Source of the DNA: Oikopleura dioica
Taxonomy: Eukaryota; Chordata; Appendicularia; Copelata; Oikopleuridae
Direction of reading: 5' to 3'
NCBI GenBank assembly: GCA_907165135.1
Contig: OU015570.1
Location: 2,259,525 to 2,323,524 of the forward strand
DNA: 64,000 nucleotides
Under the pieces are notes generated by a model, which was not told where the DNA came from, ran no database searches, and worked only from the letters and a program-made list of their open reading frames with translations. Below, one piece after another: positions 21,397 to 33,210 of the stretch. A program made the position numbers and the translations under genes. Position 1 is the first letter of the stretch. Every line of letters starts with the position of its first letter.

Positions 21397-22040
21397 TAGG
21401 CATAACGCACAAAAAATTCAACTTTTTCCCTGTAATAGATACAAGTTTGAAACTTTGGGAGCAACTAAAACACCAAAAATGACTTTTCAAAATTTTTTGG
21501 AAAAAATTTTTTGTTACAGTTTAGTACTTTTTTTCATCCCTTTTCTGACTACTTTTCGAGCAATCCAAGCTACGGTATTCTAAGTATGCTCATTCGAAAG
21601 AGCGGAAAAAACTGAGTCAGAATTATCAATAAAAAGGGGTTCCTGGTGGGGTTCCCTGGATTCTAGGGATGAAAAACCCCTTAAAATCAGCCAAAAGTTC
21701 ATTTTCGGGGTCAAATCGGGTCATTTTTGAGTGATGACTCATCATTTTTGTGATTTTCAACCCCTTAAATCTGGGGAACCCCCCTAGGAACCCCTTTTTT
21801 TCGATGTATCTGACTCAGTTTTTTGTGCTCTTTCGAATGAGCATACTTACAACCCCGTAGCTTGGATGGCACGAAAAATCAATTTTTTGACAACTTTGGG
21901 GTACTAAAAAAGTACTAAATTTTAAATTTTTGAAATTTTTTTTTGTTGAAATGTTGTCAGAGCACAAAAATCTATATGATAGGTGAAAATTAGCTTCCTA
22001 CGACCTTCAGATAAAAAGTCGATTTTTTGTGCGTTATCCC
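21397..22040. mobile_element. MULE-like MITE with 10-bp target duplication
   Basis: TAAGTATTTA occurs directly on both sides (21387-21396 and 22041-22050). The ends are TAGGCATAACGCACAAAAAAT and the inverted ATTTTTTGTGCGTTATCCC. A strong internal inverted repeat centres near 21715: AAGTATGCTCATTCGAAAGAG with its complement, and GTAGCTTGGAT with its complement. A 9-10 bp duplication fits Mutator-like transposition. Confidence 0.75.
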
Positions 22041-22656
22041 TAAGTATTTACGTTTAGGACCAAAAGGAATGAGTTGTTAGAAGCCTATCCTTAATTTCCG
22101 GGATCTTTGTCATTTTTCGACGGTATCCGGTACCTTGCGACAGTCTTTACTCAGTATCCAAGTAGCCCAAGACCATTTTTTTTTGGTACCTACAGATAGC
22201 TCAGAGCCTGAGCTATTCGATTAGAAGAAAAAAAGAGTCACTTTTACAGTGCGCACGGTATGCGCAGGCCCGAAAACCGATTTTGGTGCGATTTTCGGAA
22301 TTTTGAAGATTATTTCCGGTCAAGAAACAAAAGTTTTTCAAAAAGTCTCCAACATAAAAGTTGCTCAGCTTGACCTGCTCTTTCATCCTATCGTGACAGA
22401 TTTTGAAAAAAACAGCGATTTCGAGTTGGCCATTTTTTCTGGCTGGGCTCTAGCCATAAGTTATTGCCTGGTTAACATTGTGTTGAAGCTTAAAATCGCC
22501 CGAGAAAATAAAATTCATTTCCAAATCGAGGTAAATCGACGCTTACCAAGCAAAAATGCGAGATTCGCGAAGCCGAGTCCATATTTTTCAAAATTTTGTT
22601 AAAAAAATCTTCAAAATCGAAAAGTCTGCTCAGTCACAGGAGGAGGCTTTAAACTA

Positions 22657-23054
22657 CAGTTTTTTTCCTCTTTTGTGGACCCCAACTTTGTGGACATTTT
22701 CTTCATTTTAAGGGGTTTTTGTGGGACACTTTTGCAAGGATAATGTTCCACTTTTGTGGACATTTGTCCAGCTAAGAAAATTTGTGAGGAATTAACAGGG
22801 TGTTTTTTTCAAAAATAAGGATGTTTTTGATAAGAAATCAAAGTCTAATACAGTTTAATTGACCAAAACTGGTATAACAGTCAAAACAAAGGCATTTTGA
22901 TGATATAATTCGCCATTAATGAAGAAAAATTTATCGAAGAAAAAAATTTTAAGGCAGTACGGCGGGACATTTTTTTGAAGACTCTTGCCCACTTTTGTGG
23001 ACATTTTTATGAAAATTTGGGACAAAAAATGTCCACAAAATAGGAAAATAACTG
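22657..23054. mobile_element. Tc1/mariner-like MITE, divergent copy 3
   Basis: 398 bp between TA dinucleotides (22655-22656 and 23055-23056). It starts CAGTTTTTTTCCTCTTTTG and ends with inverted AATAACTG. The inner words are TTTTGTGGACATTTT and AAAATGTCCACAAAA. This is the GTGGACA subfamily, shared with 37937-38343. Confidence 0.7.
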
Positions 23055-23199
23055 TATATATATTCATAAAAAATTAATAAATAATTCGAATGGAAATTTT
23101 CGCCTGAATTGGGCATTGAAATTGGCCATTATTGGCCGAGACGCTAATTTCGACGACATTTATTCTGAAAAATTTTTTTGAAATTAAAAAATGTGCTCT

Positions 23200-24130
23200 G
23201 TCACTATCCGAGATCTAGGATAGATCTATCGAATGAGCTACATTACAAACCTCCAAGGGTAGTAATTTTCCCGCAAAGACGGCCAACTCGACCCAGGTAG
23301 CCTTTACCCGTTGCCCAGCGATAAGTTCATAAAGGCCGTCTACGAAAAAGGTATGGCTGGATTTCGAGCCTCGGGGCAGAGTGTAGGATCCTGAATGCGA
23401 CGCGCTCGGCAACGGGTAAAATCAGGTTCCCAGATCAGGAATTTTCCCAATTTCGCATAGAAGATTAAATGAAATTTTTGCTGCAAATGTTGCGATCAGA
23501 TATCTTTATAATGAATCCATCTCTGTTATTTTTTTTGTTCTGGCAGGTACAGTTAGCAATTTTCTAAAGCCCAAACTCTAACTCCTCTGAGCGGTAGTTT
23601 CGCCTCAAAATTCTGCCAAATTCCGAATTTTAGTGAAGTCATATTTTGAATAAAAAAAGTTATATTTTGAATAAATATTTCGGCAAGAGTGGCTGACTTT
23701 TGACCGAAATCAAAGAATTTTTGACTGAGAAATTCTGCCTCCAAGAGTTTTTATCCTCTTTCGATGACTTACCAAAACAATTTTCATGGCAAAAAATTTT
23801 TTTCAAGGTATCACTAGGGCCGACACGATAAAAATCAACTCCAAGAAAGCATTAACGTAGAGAGCTGAAACTTCGGGACAAGATGTAGTTCGACCCAACT
23901 AAAAAAATTGCTATTGAAAATTTATTGGTCTGGTCAGGTGGTCACGTGATTAAGAGTGGGACTCGGCTCGGGCAAGACTAGGCAAGACTCTAGGCCAGAC
24001 TCCTCAAGACTGATCTCTCCCCTATCCGGAGGCCTGAGGTAGCGGGGCATGCTCGGCAGCGCCGGGGGTCTACCCGACGGCCTCGCACACTCCTCCACAC
24101 TCACCTCCCAGATAGCTGAGATTGTGTTCA
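23200..24130. other. No gene seen; local GC-rich stretches
   Basis: An inverted pair TTTACCCGTTGCC / GGCAACGGGTAAA lies at about 23305 and 23408. About 23935-24120 is GC-rich with repeated CAAGACT words. Short frames exist, but I cannot support a gene. Confidence 0.4.
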
Positions 24131-25500
24131 TTTTGAAAATGTGAACAGAATTATAATAATTAAACAGTTATTTAATAAAGATAAATTTTAAATTATTAAA
24201 AAATGACTGAACAAAGTGAAATTAATTTTTAAAATCAAATTTTTGAAATAATAAGCAAACTCATAAAATGTAAAATAGTGAACAGTAAGAAATTATAAAA
24301 AGCAGTCAAAGTAATATTGACTCACTGCGCGGCGCGGCGCGGCCAACTGATAAGGCAGCGCGCACTCTCCGACTCTCCTTTTTTCACAATGAAACAGTTT
24401 TTTTCATATTTTTGTACCGAGAATAATTAATAAAGTGTAAAATATTAATTAAGGTAATTTCAAGTAAAGAGAAAAGCATATTCAACCAGCCAGAATTTTG
24501 AAACTATATTATAAATTTGATTGTAAATATTTTAATTTTATATATATGTAATTTTTAAAAGAAAATAAAGAATATTTCTATATTCAAGCTCATATCACTA
24601 TTTATATCATCAAACTAACACGATTTATCATTCTTATCACTATAATACTAACAATGCGGCGCCGAGAGCGAAGGGAATGCGATCATTTTCCAACGCGATC
24701 ACCGGTCAGTCGCCTAATTATTCATCTCTTTTTCATAATACAATCATTTCTATCATTATTACTAACATGATTAATCATCCTCATCATTTTCATACTAACT
24801 GTGGCCCCGAGAGGTCTTGCTGTCATTTGACGTCCCGAAAGGGTTCCGAAAGGAGGTGAGGTCGATCACCGGTTAGTCACCTAATAAATAATTTTTCTAA
24901 TTTGATTACTTATCTTTTGAATATATATCAAGTAAAAACAAAAAATATATCTATTTCTATACCTAAAAATAATAAAAAATGGACAAAAATCGATGTTACC
25001 AATTTTTCGGTCGTTGTGCAGAAACGGGTTAAAATTTCAAAAATTATCTCAGAGGCTCAAATATATTATATAAAAACAATTTAAAGATTTTAATTTTCAT
25101 TGATGCGCGTGACTTCGTAAATAAAAGACGAAAAGCTTTCTCGGGCGAACAACTTCGCCTCTCCTTCCCTGTTGTTATAAAATGAGAAAAATTATAAAAT
25201 TTAAAATAAAACTAATGTAAATATTTATAACCAGAATAAATTTGAATTAAATTGAAATTTGTCAAAAAAATTTTTATGAAAATTTGACTCTTTATTATCG
25301 AATGAAAGATTTTCATCTTTTCTTGAACCCAAAATAATTCTTTAATTCTCCGCTGAATTTAAATGCGATAATAAAGATGAATTAAACAGCTATTTAGAAT
25401 CAAAAATATTCAATTTAATTATACTATGTAAAATTATTATTTTTATTCATTCTACTAACAAAAATTTCATCGTTGTTACTCATCGTTTGCGTTAAAATTT
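24130..25500. other. AT-rich region, no gene seen
   Basis: Strongly AT-rich DNA is interrupted by GC islands at about 24330-24370 and 24655-24720. The phrase GCGATCACCGGTCAGTCGCC (near 24690) recurs as CGATCACCGGTTAGTCACC near 24862. No ORF is convincing. Confidence 0.5.
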
Positions 25501-26514
25501 TAAAACATAAAAGAGCATGAAATACCATGAAGTTTTACTCTTGATGGAGAAAACCCCTGGGCCCCTTCTCCGTTTCCCGCACAATTCAATGTCGGGGGAT
25601 TCTAGAAATTTTGCCAAGCCCGTGTTTGGCGTTATCTCGAATCTCGAAATTGTTTGCGGAAGAAAAATGTCCGCTGATTGGCTAATCACAGCTGGCGCAG
25701 AATTAGGCGCGCTCAGAATTGGGGTTCGCGCAAAGCCCATGTATTCTCGCGAATCTCAGATTCTCCCATCTCCACTTAGAGCTCAACTTCATAGTATTCT
25801 ATCCATTCTAATTTTTTTCTGTTTTATTGGCCATTGCTATCTAAAAAGAAATTTTTTTTTCAAAATCATATCCCTATAATTTTGGCGGTTGAAAATGATT
25901 ATTTCTAGTCAAATCCTACATAAGAAAAGATTCTTAACTCAATCTAATAAAGGTTAAATAGTCATCGAAAGTACTGTTACAAATTCTTTACTCAACAAAA
26001 AAGGTAAAACAGTCATTATAAGGCAAAATAATCAATTGAGAATTTCAAAAGTTTGATACAAATATAGCATAACGCGAAATCGCGGGTAAAATAGTTTTCA
26101 GTCTAAGCTTTTTTATTTCTTTTTTCATGCATTTTTCGTTGTACTTGCTGTTTGTCGTCATGTCGTATAAGTAGGGACCGCACGCAAAAAAGGGTCGGAT
26201 CAGTGCGCTCAATTTTTTCAAAAAACGGCAACGATAGGATGATAGAGCAACTCAAACTGAATATTTTTCATATTGAAAGTTTTTCACCACCACTGACTTT
26301 TCTGCCGGAAATGATCAGGTTTAACACCGGAAATCGGTACTTTTTCACGTTTCTGGCCGGCTCACCTTGATCTCATCGTGATAAGATATCGATAAGGGGC
26401 TCAAAAGAAAGCTTGTCGTCTGAGCTTTCTATTGGTACCAAAAAAGTAGAAACTTAGTTCAAATTTTTGGCGCTAGAAGCGATTGAAGGTGCTCAGGGAG
26501 CCCAAAAATTGCTC

Positions 26515-26755
26515 AAAATCACCGGAACTAGCCGGTTTCGCTCTAAAACCTCATGTAAACCCTTACATATGGATATCTTTCGATAGGATTTTTCTCTCTT
26601 GACAAAATATTGACCGGTTAAGAGCTCAACCAACCAGTTCTCAAGCCAAAACCAGCCGGTTTCTCTCCAAAACCACGTGTTTTCTATTACATATGGATAT
26701 CTATCGAAGGATTTTTCTTTTTTGAGTACAAATTAACCGGTTCGAAGCCGGCTAA
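26515..26755. repeat. Tandem duplication, about 125-bp unit
   Basis: Two units share AGCCGGTTTC, CTCNAAAACC, TTACATATGGATATCT, TCGA, GGATTTTTCT and an AACCGG or ACCGG word at the end. They are diverged direct repeats, probably an old duplication. Confidence 0.7.
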
Positions 26756-27095
26756 AAGATCAACTTTGGTCGAGTTCGGCCGGAGGACCTTCCTGGTGGA
26801 AGACCATCCGCTGGAAGACCAGTATTTAAAATTTTTAATATATGGCTATGCTCGGTCAACATATAACCACTTATGGTCAACATTGGTCAAGTTTGGCCGG
26901 AGGACCCTCGGAGGACCTTTCTGGTGGAAAAACATCAGCTGGAAGACCAAAATTAAAAAATGAAATAGAATGCCTTGCTGGGCTAAGAATAAACACTTTC
27001 GGCCAGCTTTGGTCACATTTTGCCGGAGGACCCCCGGAGGACCCCTTCTGTCGGAAGACAATCTACTGGAAGACCATTATTTAAAAAAATTAAAA
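26755..27095 (-). repeat. Three tandem units of the GGTCTTCC repeat
   Basis: Units near 26765, 26885 and 27005 each carry GCCGGAGGACC, then a GGTGGAAGAC- or TCGGAAGAC-type word, then GCTGGAAGACC or ACTGGAAGACC. Spacing is about 115-120 bp. Orientation is inverse to 54525-54900. Confidence 0.7.
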
Positions 27096-27219
27096 TCAAT
27101 TACAGTCAACTCAGTGATTAAAGGGGATCGCAGACCAACTTTGTGGCCACATAATTAAGTGAGTGATAAGATAAAGCCGTCAAGAGGAGAAGGGAACGCC
27201 CATTAATTCGACCCGAAGG

Positions 27220-28326
27220 ATGGTCTTTGCATATGCTTGTGTCAACCTGACGAATGGAAACCTTGCGTGGCTCTTTAAGGAAAGTATCCGTCTGGGAAAC
27301 CTGGAAAAGCATCTGCTCAATGCTAAGGATGTTTCTTATCTCCTACCGACCAGGCTTATTGATCTTGGAGATTGCTCCTATGTCAGGATGGCGAGAGATA
27401 AAACCACCAACTTTGCCCTCGTGCGAAGCTTCCACTCTGTCACAAAGAACTACCTGCTGATGCACGTGGGTCAAAATGCCAGACCCTGTGAACTACTCTT
27501 TTCAATGCTTGACTCTGATGAAACGAATATGACCACCCTCCAAGCCATGCTAAAGGAACTTCACGTTGCTTTTGCCCTAGGTGTGGGAGCTCCGAGCAAT
27601 GGTCTTCTTCATGGGCCCTTTTGCAACACCCGGAACAGCGCTGCCATGAGAGAATAATCCTGTCCAAGAGACACCAGAGCCGGTAGTACCCTGGTCTCGA
27701 GTGGAGTAGTAGTATTCCTTGCCTCAAACAACATCAACCAAGTGGGTCGCGACTCCTGGACCAAGTTTCATGCCATGCTCATCCAAATTGAAGGAAGTCG
27801 TACCAGGCCCTCTGCGGCCTGGAAGATCCTCACTGAGAACACTGTAGTCTATGAATCCTGGACCTCAGTGGGTGCCAAGTACATGGGCTTGACTTCCCAT
27901 CTCTGCAAGGAACTGGATGCCCTTGCCCAGCTCAAGGTGGGCTCTCCCTTTGATTCCTGGCTACAGAAGAAGCTTTTTCAAGCGACCTGGACAATGGGTA
28001 GAGTTGGCATCAGCCTTTCTACTCGTTCACTAGCTCCCTGCAGTACTGCTAGAATCATCCAGGATGTTGCCCTCCTGAGTCAAATCACCGGCGATCAAGA
28101 CATGGCCAGCACCCTTGCCTGTGACCTAGGAAAATTCCAAGCTGACTCTCTGGGAAAGCTCACTTGCTTCACCTTTCCGACCCTTGTTAATCCTACAGCC
28201 AAGCAACGAGGGAATCTTGAGCAAGCTGGAAGACCGCTGCCTGGCTCTCCCTCTTCTGGCCAAAATGAAATCCGTAGCTCTTCTTCTCCTCACGCTGAGC
28301 GACAGCCTAACAAGGGTACGAGATGA
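27220..28326 (+). pseudogene. Unrecognised intronless coding region, one frame break
   Basis: Two open frames follow one another: 27220-27657 (145 codons from ATG) and 27742-28326 (open upstream to about 27690). Their join needs a frame change around 27655-27740. Both parts are GC-richer than the surroundings and have amino-acid composition typical of folded helical protein, with segments such as ALGVGAPSNG and DLGKFQADSL. No intron signals, catalytic motifs, signal peptide or membrane helix are visible. An endogenised viral nucleoprotein-like gene is one possibility, by analogy with the 36-39 kb region, but I do not recognise the family. Confidence 0.4.
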
Positions 28327-28889
28327 GCCATTGTCCCCTCGGCCCTACCCTTGAACGACCACTATCCCTTAATATATCTAAAAGTCCCTAATATATTGGT
28401 CGTGGCGCATTACGCAACTACCAAGAAGGCAGTAAAGAAACTTCCTCTAACTTCTAGCTTCAGATCAGCACAGCCATGACCCTCTCCCTGAGCAGCTGAC
28501 AGACAATGGGGTGGCCATCGATACTCAGCAAGCTGCTCTGGAAAACCCTGGAACTGGAAGTGCTCGGACCACTATGGTCCATAGACTATGGACCCTGACT
28601 CCACAGAAGGGATGTCAATTGACTGCCCGGACGAATTTGCCAAGAAAACAAAGGCGCTGAACTGAGCCTGAATCCCCGCTCACTTCTCTTACTGACCTTG
28701 CTTTGTGAGACTGTCTCTGCCTTACTGCTCTCCACTTTCTCGCTCAGCGTTTAACTAAATCATGGCATTGGTTTATAAATTACCTTCACTGCTAAATGAA
28801 ATAGCAGTTCAGTGTTCTCTCCTTACTGCAATCTAAATGCACTGAAATCATGAAACACCTAGGCTATAGGCAGGGCATGTATGTACGCT
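28327..28889. other. Downstream of the broken coding region, no gene seen
   Basis: GC-moderate sequence with short frames and several stops. It may be the continuation of the same decayed insert, because composition stays higher than in the neighbouring AT-rich DNA until about 28740. Confidence 0.3.
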
Positions 28890-28893
28890 TTAA

Positions 28894-30437
28894 CTTCTCA
28901 ATACACGTGGTCGGTTGAACCGACCACGGCGACTTTGAGCCACCGTAATTTCTCTTGTGATAATCCATTTGACATGATTTTTGTAATGTGAGCTAAGATG
29001 ACTAAAACGAACCACTTTGTGAAATTTCGGAAGTTTTCTCAAAAGTGCTGGCGTTTTGCACCGGATTTATCTTTGACTCTGCAGCTGAAAATCCAAAAAG
29101 TGTTTTTCAAAAGTAATTGTTAATCTTGATAGCTGAGTGTTCAAGCTTTCCAGCGATATGTATAGGGTTTGTATCGGGAAATCAGATTTGTGTCTTTCTC
29201 CTCAAAAATAAGGTCATTAGATCAGTTTTTTACACTGATTCTGAAAATGCAAGAGAAAAAACCATCTGAGCTTAGCTTGGTGGTGGAGCGGCTCGGTGCG
29301 CGCGCCCGGTGCGCTTGGAGTAAATCATAAAATTCGATCTTTTTTTTCGAAAATTTTGGTAGACTTAGGTTTTCTAAGGTGCTGATTAAGAATAAATTAT
29401 TTATTTTATTTAATTCAACAAATAAAAAATAAATTTTGCATGTCTTTGTTCCGTAGTGAGAAGTCTCTTTACTTTCGTTAATCTCTCTTTGACTTGCAAT
29501 TCTATGCTCGACAAGATTTCAAAAAGTGTTAATTCGATTATTTACATGTTGCAACTGCAATGAGTACCGGAAATCCCTGGATTTTAGCATCGAACCACTT
29601 GGTTTTGTCACCTTATGCATAAAGGTTCGAACCTAACATGGGGCGCAATTTCAATAGAGTCCGAGCGCGTGGAAGGAAGGCTAGTTCAGCCGCCACGCTC
29701 GGCGCATCATCTCCCACCGCGTCGTCAGTTCCAGTCAGTTATCGAGAAATTTCAGACCTTCTAGGGCTTCCCCGGTTTTCAAACTTACATATGTTCTTAA
29801 AAAAGGTCCTTTTTTGATTATATATAAAAATCAGAATTTAAAAAAGTCGGTTAGGGCTTCAAAAATAAGAGAAACCAATTTTTTGGCTGCGTTCGCCGCG
29901 CAATGCACTATCGCGCCGCCACCAAGACTCCATCAACAGGACATTTGAAAGCCTTCTAGCTTCTTCCCGGTTTTCAAACTTTAACAGACTCTAGAAAAAT
30001 GTCTGTTCTTTGACATATCTCAAAATCAGACATTCAGAAGGTCGGTTAGACACATAGAGAGCAGGTTTTCTGTAGATTTTCGAGGAAACTACGCTTTTTT
30101 GATGAAAATTTAGGTTTTTGAGGTCAATTTATGAACAAGCGTCATCTTTTTTCATATATTCAGAGGTTTTTCACTGAAATTCTTTCAAGTTACGCGAAAT
30201 AGATTGCCATCATTTTGGGCAAGAAGCGCCTCGCCTAGCGCCGCCTTCCCGATACAAACCCTAGATATGTATTGTAACTTTTTTGCTTGCCGGAAACGCA
30301 AGTAAGAGCTGAAAGTCTTGAGCGCTCTTTATCACACTCCTAATTTTGCGCGCCGCGCGGGGCTGAATAATGAATTGTGGTCCCCTCACCCGACCCCGTG
30401 TTTTGAGCGCTTAGTCGCGCGCCCGTGTATTGAGAAG
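28894..30437. mobile_element. TTAA-flanked inverted-repeat element, complete copy
   Basis: TTAA (28890-28893) precedes CTTCTCAATACACG, and CGTGTATTGAGAAG precedes TTAA (30438-30441). Inside the left end lies the palindrome CGTGGTCGG…CCGACCACG also seen at 213-244. The interior holds a tRNA-like segment at 29265-29346 and repeated CCGGTTTTCAAACTT words (about 29775 and 29967). No transposase frame is visible, so this 1.54-kb copy is non-autonomous. Confidence 0.75.
29265..29346 (+). repeat. tRNA-like pol III segment in the TTAA element
   Basis: TAGCTTGGTGG (A-box-like) is followed by AAATTCGATC (weak B box) and a run of eight T. The middle is unusually GC-rich (GGTGCGCGCGCC). It resembles a tRNA-derived SINE head rather than a foldable tRNA. 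Confidence 0.4.
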
Positions 30438-30499
30438 TTAACTAATTCTTTGTTGCAGCACCTGATCCTTATGCTCGCAGTTCTAATCACAGACCATGA

Positions 30500-32220
30500 T
30501 ACTTAGGATTTAATCCTCTTTATTGCTCCTTGCTGTTAAATGGTTGCAGAACACAGGGTTAAAGAAAGAGCTCCTTCGATCTTCGGTTTTTCTTCTTCCA
30601 AAGTTGGCCAAGATCTACAGCAGCTCGGTAGCGTGGAACTCCTGTGAAGAATATGGCTTCTTGGACTGAGGATCTCGCTTTCTCCTCGTTCTATAGGCGA
30701 ACAAATGACCGTAGTCATTTGTTTTCTCATCCATGGCTTGTTCCTTGCAGTAGCTCTTTTCCTCGCCCATATGCATCAACATCCCCTGTGAATTGATTCT
30801 TCCAAACTAGGGTGGTAATATTTTTTCCACTTTCGGTGAAAATAGGTCCGAATGGTCTTGCTAGATTTGTTAGATCCTAAAAATTACATTCCCGAAGTTT
30901 CGTCGAAAATTTTCATCTGAGACGTGATTTATGGCAAAAAACATGATTTTTTTGCATGTCATCGGGAAAATGAGTCATAACTCTGTGATGAGTCATGATG
31001 ACGTCATCATTATTAGTAAGAAAACAAAGAACAGTGTCTAAGCTTCATTTTCAATACGGGTATGAAGACGTCATCATGACTCATTTCGGAGATATGAGGC
31101 GCTGAAGATGGACAATGCCATTTTTTCAATAAAATCCGATCGGTTTTTGAAAAAAATTGTTAAGAAAAGGGTGGTTCCGGAGTGAGTTAGTACCCATACA
31201 ATAAAGAAGAACGTCTTGCGCATCTTTTGAGCCCATATTGACCAAAAAATATTTGTCGGAACCCACTCAAAAAAATCGATGAAAAAAAATTGAAAAGTGA
31301 AATTTCGCCAAAATCAGAAGGAAACATTCTTGGACTGCACAAACCCATTTCAACCACTCGTTTACCTTAATTTACTGCTCTAAACTCATAAGAAATCAAG
31401 AAAATCCAGAGGAAAGGCTTGATAGCCCTTGGCCAGCGCCATGAATTGCTTCCAAAAGCAACTCCCAAGAAAAGGTTTCGAAATAGCGCACTCTTTTATT
31501 TGTCACCACATATTTGGAAAAGATTCTTCAGTCCATTTTTCAGTTCTTTCTGAAAAGAGCGCAGTCTATTTTCAGGCTGCTCTGGTAACAAACAAGCATC
31601 CACTCATACTGTTCGCGGCGCTCGCATGACATTAGCTTGAACACACTCTGAAAACGGTGCTTCGTCTAAAAACAAACCTTAATTCTTTCCTTATCTAGGG
31701 CAATGTAGGCAGAATTAATGCACTTTGACCGCGGCGTTGCCTAAACACAAGTTTCAACACACTTGGAACACAGATCCCTGCTTGAAACGACCTTCAACCT
31801 CTTCAGAATCAAGCGCAGTCTCCTTTTCAGTTCCACTTTGTCAACCAACAAGCATTCATGGCATTCTTACAAACAATAAGGCAATAGTTTTTCGTAACTT
31901 TACTGAAACAGCGTTTTCGACGATCTTTCACCGATGAGCTATAAGGAGATGAGTCATAATGAGTAATCAATCACGGATAAGTTGTCCGCTGATGGATCTT
32001 TTGTGATGACAATCTTGCTCGAGGAAAGATAGGGATGTCTTCCTCACTGCAGACTCATTGTGCTCATTACCGCCCTCTTTCTCAGCGTGGTCGATATAGT
32101 AACTGGTTCGATTTTAAGAATGGTTCGGTTAAGAATGGTTTGGTCTACCTCAAGAGTTTTGATTTGTCAGGATTGAAAATTTGGAGTGTTTTCATTGGCT
32201 AAAGTGATATTGCGTAGGTG
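30500..32220. other. No gene seen
   Basis: Mixed AT-rich DNA. About 30985-31085 has an inverted pair built on ATGATGACGTCATCAT and GACGTCATCATGACTCAT. Frames at 31429-31937 are short and unsupported. Confidence 0.4.
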
Positions 32221-32228
32221 TTTGAACC

Positions 32229-32236
32229 TATATAAG
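32229..32236 (+). promoter_or_regulatory. TATA box of a small gene
   Basis: CTATATAAG lies about 75 bases upstream of the ATG at 32305, in a region without other ATGs. Confidence 0.5.
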
Positions 32237-32304
32237 ACGACGTTTTTGAAGTTTTCATCATTTTTACCAGAGATCACCTAAGAGAAAGACGAAAACGACG
32301 AAAA

Positions 32305-32588
32305 ATGGTTTTGTGCAAGCCCACCACGAACGATCTCTCCACCTGTTATTTTCCAGGAGAGCCAATTACGTCTGATAAAATTTTCAAGGTGCTTGGGAAA
32401 TTGTTGCCGATTTCGGAGTCGTCACACGCGATGAAGCTTACGATTCATTCACCTCTACAATTCGACTTAAAATGACCGATGAGCAGAAGGAGACTGCGGC
32501 GAACAAAGTCAAAGAGGCAAACAAGAAGCGCAAGCAGCACAAGAAAAGTATCTTTCTTGCTTACCATTCTGTGCTTTTCTCTGAATAA
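32305..32588 (+). pseudogene. Small basic protein gene with a frame break
   Basis: The ATG at 32305 follows a TATA box. The first frame encodes about 28 residues ending PITSDKIFK. Around 32389 the reading passes to another frame encoding AWEIVADFGVVTRDEAYDSF and a Lys-rich tail ending at TAA 32586. The second frame looks protein-like, with a helix of alternating Lys/Ala/Glu. A 1-base shift in the sequence or a tiny unrecognised intron could explain the break. An AAAAGTATCT donor-like site near 32547 could also extend the gene. I do not recognise the product. Confidence 0.4.
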
Positions 32589-32689
32589 ATCATAGATCGC
32601 TCATATGCCTTGTCTTTCGAGATTATTGTTTTTGTTTGTTGCTTGTAGAAAGTTGCCTTCATTTTCATTCGGAAAGGATAGCTTGATCG

Positions 32690-33010
32690 CGCGACTTTGT
32701 CTTGCTAAGGCCAGCCTTGCGCTGCCTCTCCTTGTGTTGCCAAGGCTTGCGCTGGTTCACACTGCAATTCGAAGCCCAGCACTGCCTCTCACTGCGTTGC
32801 CAAGCCTTTCGCTGCTTCTCACTGCGTTGCCCAGCCTTGCGCTGCCTTTCTCTGCGTTGCCTAGGCTTGCGCTGCTTCTCACTGCGTTGCCCAGCCTTTC
32901 GCTGCTTCTCACTGCGTTTCCTAGCCGTGCGATGCCACTCGCTGCATTACCTTGCAATGCCTCGCGCTGCCTTGCCCTTCTCTGCCCTGCCTTGCCTTTC
33001 CCCGCCCTGC
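32690..33010. repeat. 30-bp tandem repeat
   Basis: About ten units of the type CTCACTGCGTTGCCAAGCC, then TTTCGCTGCTT. Because 30 is a multiple of three, all forward frames and one reverse frame stay open and read LTALPSLSLL-like decapeptides. That looks coding but is a repeat artefact. The array degenerates into CCTGCCCTGC words by 33010. Confidence 0.8.
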
Positions 33011-33210
33011 CCTGCCCTGATCACGATATCAGTCGGCCGTCCCACTGATACCGGGCCAAAAGCGCCTAGGACAGGGATCCCTGCTGGCGAGTTAGGCCCA
33101 CCAGCAGACTTTCCTGTCAACTCACGATGCGTGTCGAAACCGATAATGTGCGATAAAGATGTACGGACGTACGCACGTATGCGGCTTTGATCATTGTCAA
33201 TAGTCCGGGC

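Noticed and set aside
32605-33190. Long open frames (147 and 162 codons) in two forward frames, plus one reverse
   Set aside because: They run through a 30-bp tandem repeat; a unit that is a multiple of three with no stop leaves several frames open. The decapeptide periodicity is the DNA repeat, not a protein signature.
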